Positions 6,842 to 10,152 of a stretch of 10,152 nt of DNA are shown here, one piece after another. The stretch covers positions 1 through 10,152 of the forward strand of contig JALWQS010000163.1 in NCBI GenBank assembly GCA_027083015.1, written 5' to 3'. The notes under the pieces are model-generated. The model was not told the origin of the DNA. It made no database searches and saw only the letters and a list, made by a program, of their open reading frames with translations. How positions within the stretch are numbered: the stretch's first letter is position 1; each line of letters begins with the position of its first letter. Source of the DNA: Candidatus Woesearchaeota archaeon (GTDB lineage Archaea > Nanobdellota > Nanobdellia > Woesearchaeales > UBA11576). Both the position numbers and the translations under genes were made by a program.

Positions 6842-9160
6842 ATGAAAAACCAAAAATTAAACAAAAATAAAAATAGAAACAAAAACAAGAAAGCACAAAT
6901 AACAATCTTCCTAATCATAGGAATACTACTCGTAGTGACAGCAGGAATCATATACTATTTTGTAGGGCAAAAACAGCAGATACCTCAGGCAGAACAACAG
7001 ATGGTCGTACAAGAAGTTCCGAACCAAGTAAAACCAGTAAAACAATTCGTAGAGAAATGCATGTCAGAAATATCAAAAGAAGCGATAATAAAACTAGGAA
7101 GACATGGAGGGTACATAGATCCCTGGAACAGAGAATACACAAAAAAAGCGTTCAGGTACGACCCAACAATGGTCGTAGAATCAGACGGAGTACAATTATC
7201 ACCCACAAACAAAGAAACATTCGTTCCATACTACTGGTACCTAAAATCAAAAACAAACTGCAAAGCATGCAGAGTCACAAACGAAAACATACTCAAAACA
7301 ACAGATATAGAAGAAGAGATAAGCAAATACGTAGACAACAACCTGGAAAAATGCTTAGGGGGATTCAAACAATTCCAAGTACAAGGGTTCAAGATAGAAC
7401 CAAAAGGACCGATAAAAACAACCACACTACTGACAGAAAGAGACGTGGCAATAAAGACCAATTATCCACTCGACGTGACATTAGGCGGAAAAACAACTCA
7501 GATCAAAGAATACATAACAAGACAACCAGTACAACTAAAAAAGATAGCAACACTGGCAAGAAACATAGCATTAGCAGAAAACCAGATGTCATACCTGGAA
7601 GACTCAATGATAAGCCTGATAAACATATACTCAGGAAGAGAACCAGAAAAACTACCACCATTCCACTTCTCAGAAGACAGCTTAGTGCCAAGAATATGGG
7701 TAAAAACAGAAGCAAAAAATAAGGTAAAAGACCTCATAGCAACCTATACGCCGATGTTCAGAGTAAACCAGACAGGAAACTACAAAGAACTCACAGGTTT
7801 ATCAGACTATGAAAAAGCAGCCTATAAGATGATGACAATTAACATACTACAAAAACCGATGAAAGATGTGGATGTAAAATTCCTTAACTTAGGATGGCCG
7901 ATATATTTTGACATAACACCAAATCAAGGAGAACTGTTGACTGCCTATGATTCTTGGAAACAAAACCTGCTATTAGCAGCACCAAGAAAACTACAAAGAT
8001 ACGCATTCTTCTACGACGTATCATGGCCAGTACTCGTAGAGATAAGAGCAAAAGATGAATTCTACGGAGAAGGATACTCATTCGCCATCGCACTAGAAGG
8101 AAACATAAAAGACAACAAGAACCTAAGAGAATTCCTCGCAGGAGCAGGAAGCGTAGGAGTATACCAACCACTATATCAGATGGGATTTGACGATAAAGCA
8201 CTAAAAGACGAGAAGGTAGCAAAAGCAGCCAATATCTCCGCAGCAAGACCGCCAGAACTATTCTGTTCACTAAAACAAATGATAGGAACAAACTTTACAT
8301 TAAACATAACATCAAGCGACAAAGACACAAGCATAGAAAAAGCCTATGTAACATTCGGATGCGGACCATACGCAAGCTGCGACATAGGAACAGCAAAGAA
8401 AGATCCAAAAACAAACACTACAAGCATACAATTCAAAGCACCAGTATGCCTCAACGGAGGATACATAAAGATAGAAGCACCAGAACACAAAACAAAATAC
8501 ATACCAAAACTATCAAGCACTCCAGGAGACAATCAACAGATAGGTGTTGAACTAAGAAAAATGTGGAAAGTAAACATAACAATCAAGAAACTTCCATTAT
8601 CAAGAAATATCCTGTACAGAGACCCAGTAAGCGATTATAAAGGAAACTATGTAACAAACCTGACACCAGGAGAAAAAACAGACATAGATCAGACAGACAT
8701 GGCAATATTAAACATACAAAGACAACAAGACGAAGAAGAGCTATTCCCGGATACACCACAAATAGTAATAATAGATCCAGAAAAAGGTATGTACCTATCA
8801 GACATCGAGATAATACCAGGAAAATACTCTATATCAGGAACACTATTTGACAAGAACGGAGTGACGATAGAACCAGAGGAAAGGTGCTATTACAAAAACG
8901 CAGTAGGCAAGTGTAAAGCAAAAGTATCCGTACCAGAAAGTCCGGTAAACCTTCCATTATTCCTATCGGGAGGCATACAGATAACAGAAGAAACAGGACT
9001 CTGGGAAGTCAAACCACAAGACCTGATAAACAAGAAAACGTTGGAAGTAACGCTGATCCAGGTACCAAAACCTCTAATAGTAGAGGATCTAGAAGAAAGT
9101 TCTCACATAGAAAACTATACCATGAAATACCAGACAAGAATAAAACCGCGATTGGTATAA
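6842..9160 (+). CDS. Large surface protein with pilin-like N-terminal anchor
   Basis: A 772-residue protein. Residues 1-17 are a Lys/Asn-rich cytoplasmic stub (KLNKNKNRNKNKK), followed by KAQITIFLIIGILLVV and a single membrane helix to about residue 42. The K-A-Q-x-T start resembles an archaeal class III (type IV pilin-like) signal, but position +5 is Phe (F23) rather than the usual Glu and the protein is far larger than a pilin. Residues 60-93 (VKPVKQFVEKCMSEISKEA, then LGRHGGYID) recall an uncharacterised envelope family I associate with DPANN genomes; this is from memory. The rest appears extracellular: C140/C143, C171, a beta-domain with C475, C507, C513, C536 near sequons NFT, NIT and NTT, and a C-terminal beta-region with C682/C691. 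The ATG lies 12 bp after the previous stop, with only a weak purine stretch (GACGAG) as ribosome-binding candidate. Function unknown; a surface filament or adhesin role is inferred. Confidence 0.83.
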   Translation: MKNQKLNKNKNRNKNKKAQITIFLIIGILLVVTAGIIYYFVGQKQQIPQAEQQMVVQEVPNQVKPVKQFVEKCMSEISKEAIIKLGRHGGYIDPWNREYTKKAFRYDPTMVVESDGVQLSPTNKETFVPYYWYLKSKTNCKACRVTNENILKTTDIEEEISKYVDNNLEKCLGGFKQFQVQGFKIEPKGPIKTTTLLTERDVAIKTNYPLDVTLGGKTTQIKEYITRQPVQLKKIATLARNIALAENQMSYLEDSMISLINIYSGREPEKLPPFHFSEDSLVPRIWVKTEAKNKVKDLIATYTPMFRVNQTGNYKELTGLSDYEKAAYKMMTINILQKPMKDVDVKFLNLGWPIYFDITPNQGELLTAYDSWKQNLLLAAPRKLQRYAFFYDVSWPVLVEIRAKDEFYGEGYSFAIALEGNIKDNKNLREFLAGAGSVGVYQPLYQMGFDDKALKDEKVAKAANISAARPPELFCSLKQMIGTNFTLNITSSDKDTSIEKAYVTFGCGPYASCDIGTAKKDPKTNTTSIQFKAPVCLNGGYIKIEAPEHKTKYIPKLSSTPGDNQQIGVELRKMWKVNITIKKLPLSRNILYRDPVSDYKGNYVTNLTPGEKTDIDQTDMAILNIQRQQDEEELFPDTPQIVIIDPEKGMYLSDIEIIPGKYSISGTLFDKNGVTIEPEERCYYKNAVGKCKAKVSVPESPVNLPLFLSGGIQITEETGLWEVKPQDLINKKTLEVTLIQVPKPLIVEDLEESSHIENYTMKYQTRIKPRLV

Positions 9161-9205
9161 AACCTCTTTTCAGGAAGACACCTAATATCCACCTATCTAG
9201 CTTAG

Positions 9206-9237
9206 TTTGATTTCTTAGTTGCGCTTTTCTCTTATTT
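9206..9237 (+). terminator. Candidate T-rich terminator after the + strand gene cluster
   Basis: The 76-bp convergent spacer changes from the A-rich character of the + strand to T-rich, with several short T runs (TTTGATTTCTTAG, CTTTTCTCTTATTT). This fits archaeal U-tract termination for the upstream cluster. I see no strong hairpin, and the minus-strand gene has no equivalent T run after its stop. The spacer shows no other feature. Confidence 0.4.
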
Positions 9238-10152
9238 CAAGAGTTAAAAGGAACTGCAAAATTAACCTGAGGAACATTGTTCAACCGAGCCCGAGCATCA
9301 GCAGGCATATACTTCTTCTTAGCAGATTCAGTAGAAGCCAACATATCACAAGAGAACTTAATATTAGGATCCGTAATCAAGGAACAACTATCCGTCTTCT
9401 TAGTCTCCATAATTATCTGGATAAGACAAGAATCCTTACTGAGAGTCTCATTAGCGTTAAGACAATAAGCAGGATCCTTCTTATAACGAGCAAGAGCGGT
9501 CAAACACTCAGTCTGCTGGCTCTCATAAGCAAACAACCTACAAAGACTAACAGCTTTGTTAGGATCACGCACACTAACAGCTTTGACATACTCAATAGCG
9601 TCAGCTTTGCTCTTAGCAAGGAAGATATCCTTGTCAGTCTTAGGAACGATGGTTTCCTGAGCAGGAACTGACTCAGGCCTTTCAGGAACAACCGAAGGAA
9701 TAAGAGAAGAAACATTAGAAAGAACCTTAGTTCCGTTAAAGGACGCATTAGAACTGGCATTAGTCTCAACTTCTTTAGGCAAAAGAGACTCAACCTTCTT
9801 CTCAAGAGCAGCAGCTTCTTCCGCACCAACAACCTCAAACAAGAAACCAGAAGTAGCATTAAACTCCTCATAAGAAGCCGTAGCTTTCAAAAGATACTTA
9901 CCGGGCTTGGTGTTTTGGGGAATAGGAACAGAAACAACCCTCTGAGTACTGGTAGAAATAGCAACAGTCTCAGACTGATGAGAAACAATCCTGCCAGAAG
10001 ACTTATCGATCACCTCATAAGAAAGCACAACATCATAACGTTGAACCTTACCAAGATTAACAACATTAACCTGAAAGTTTAGGTCAGAACCTGCCTTAAC
10101 AAGCGTGGAAAGCTTATTAGTACTTACATCAAGAAGCTTAGAAGGAAGAGAG
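9237..10152 (-). CDS. Cysteine-repeat surface protein, C-terminal part (partial)
   Basis: About 304 codons, open to the right edge; the true start is outside the window. A GTG at 10028-10026 is not the start, because the frame continues upstream without a stop and with the same beta-domain (LVKAGSDLNFQVNVVNLGKV). The segments seen, counted from that GTG: an Ig-like, CARDB-type beta-sandwich ending at about residue 67 (KPGKYLLKATASYEE, GFLFEVVG); a short helical stretch EEAAALEKKVESLL; a linker at 90-130 with four N-x-S/T sequons in its first 18 residues, then Pro-rich; and at 158-236 three 26-residue repeats with Cys at 163, 175, 189, 201, 215 and 227 (C-x11-C-x13). A Lys/Arg-containing tail follows. 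An extracellular location is inferred from the sequons and evenly paired cysteines. Codons end mostly in T (GTT, CTT, TCT). It converges on the + strand cluster, so it may be functionally related without sharing a transcript. Confidence 0.82.
   Translation of the reverse strand, partial: SLPSKLLDVSTNKLSTLVKAGSDLNFQVNVVNLGKVQRYDVVLSYEVIDKSSGRIVSHQSETVAISTSTQRVVSVPIPQNTKPGKYLLKATASYEEFNATSGFLFEVVGAEEAAALEKKVESLLPKEVETNASSNASFNGTKVLSNVSSLIPSVVPERPESVPAQETIVPKTDKDIFLAKSKADAIEYVKAVSVRDPNKAVSLCRLFAYESQQTECLTALARYKKDPAYCLNANETLSKDSCLIQIIMETKKTDSCSLITDPNIKFSCDMLASTESAKKKYMPADARARLNNVPQVNFAVPFNS
9321..9542 (-). repeat. Protein-level 26-residue cysteine repeat, three units
   Basis: Within the minus-strand surface protein six cysteines lie at exactly alternating distances of 12 and 14 residues, giving three copies of C-x11-C-x13 (the third incomplete). 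Around them the units share a helical pattern: CRLFAYESQQTECLTALARY, CLNANETLSKDSCLIQIIME and CSLITDPNIKFSCDMLASTE. DNA identity between units is low, so this is an old, diverged repeat and not a recent tandem duplication. The likely structure is helical hairpins each pinned by one disulfide (inference). Confidence 0.75.

Noticed and set aside
7057..7722. 221-codon + strand frame inside the 772-residue gene
   Set aside because: Its composition (Lys, Arg, Thr, Asn, no hydrophobic core) is that of a shifted reading of A-rich codons.
9161..9236. tRNA, small RNA or attachment site in the convergent spacer
   Set aside because: No cloverleaf, GTTC-type T-arm or repeat pair is visible; only a T-rich tract. 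No CRISPR, rRNA or mobile element was seen elsewhere in the window either.
10026..10028. GTG as start of the minus-strand surface protein
   Set aside because: The frame remains open to the window edge and the upstream residues continue the same beta-sandwich domain.

Overview
The window looks like a chromosome segment of a non-crenarchaeal archaeon, most likely a DPANN member of the Woesearchaeota/Pacearchaeota type. The taxonomic evidence is the C-terminus of the archaeal replicative DNA polymerase D large subunit (PolD is absent from Crenarchaeota), an archaeal aIF2-beta, TATA boxes about 27-31 bp upstream of several start codons (leaderless or nearly leaderless transcripts), and large glycosylation-rich surface proteins including one with an N-terminal KAQITIFLIIG-type anchor. 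I recall that anchor as frequent in DPANN genomes. DNA is A+T-rich and the + strand is strongly A-rich.

Layout. (1) Positions 1-837 hold information-processing genes: the 3' end of the PolD large subunit (+), a convergent aIF2-beta gene (-), and a 109-bp divergent promoter region. (2) Positions 838-9160 are one run of five + strand genes, all membrane or envelope proteins: a SpoIIM-family (COG1300) multi-pass protein; a 1206-residue protein with Ig-like domains and several membrane segments; a 186-residue membrane-anchored secreted protein whose start overlaps the previous stop (ATGA); a 291-residue protein with about six membrane helices; and a 772-residue protein with a pilin-like N-terminal anchor. 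(3) Positions 9161-9236 form a convergent spacer with a T-rich tract. (4) From 9237 to the right edge lies a minus-strand surface protein, cut by the window, with a beta-sandwich domain, a sequon-rich linker and a 26-residue cysteine repeat.

How the genes may work together. Colinearity, tight spacing and uniform envelope character suggest that the five + strand genes build a membrane-anchored cell-surface complex. In that reading the SpoIIM-like and six-helix proteins are integral membrane parts and the 1206-, 186- and 772-residue proteins carry the exterior domains. No ATPase, enzyme or known secretion component is visible, so the function is open; this is inference from gene order and topology. 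The strongest structural observations are this uncharacterised cluster, the exact C-x11-C-x13 repeat near the right end, and a switch in codon usage with gene orientation that follows an A-versus-T strand skew.
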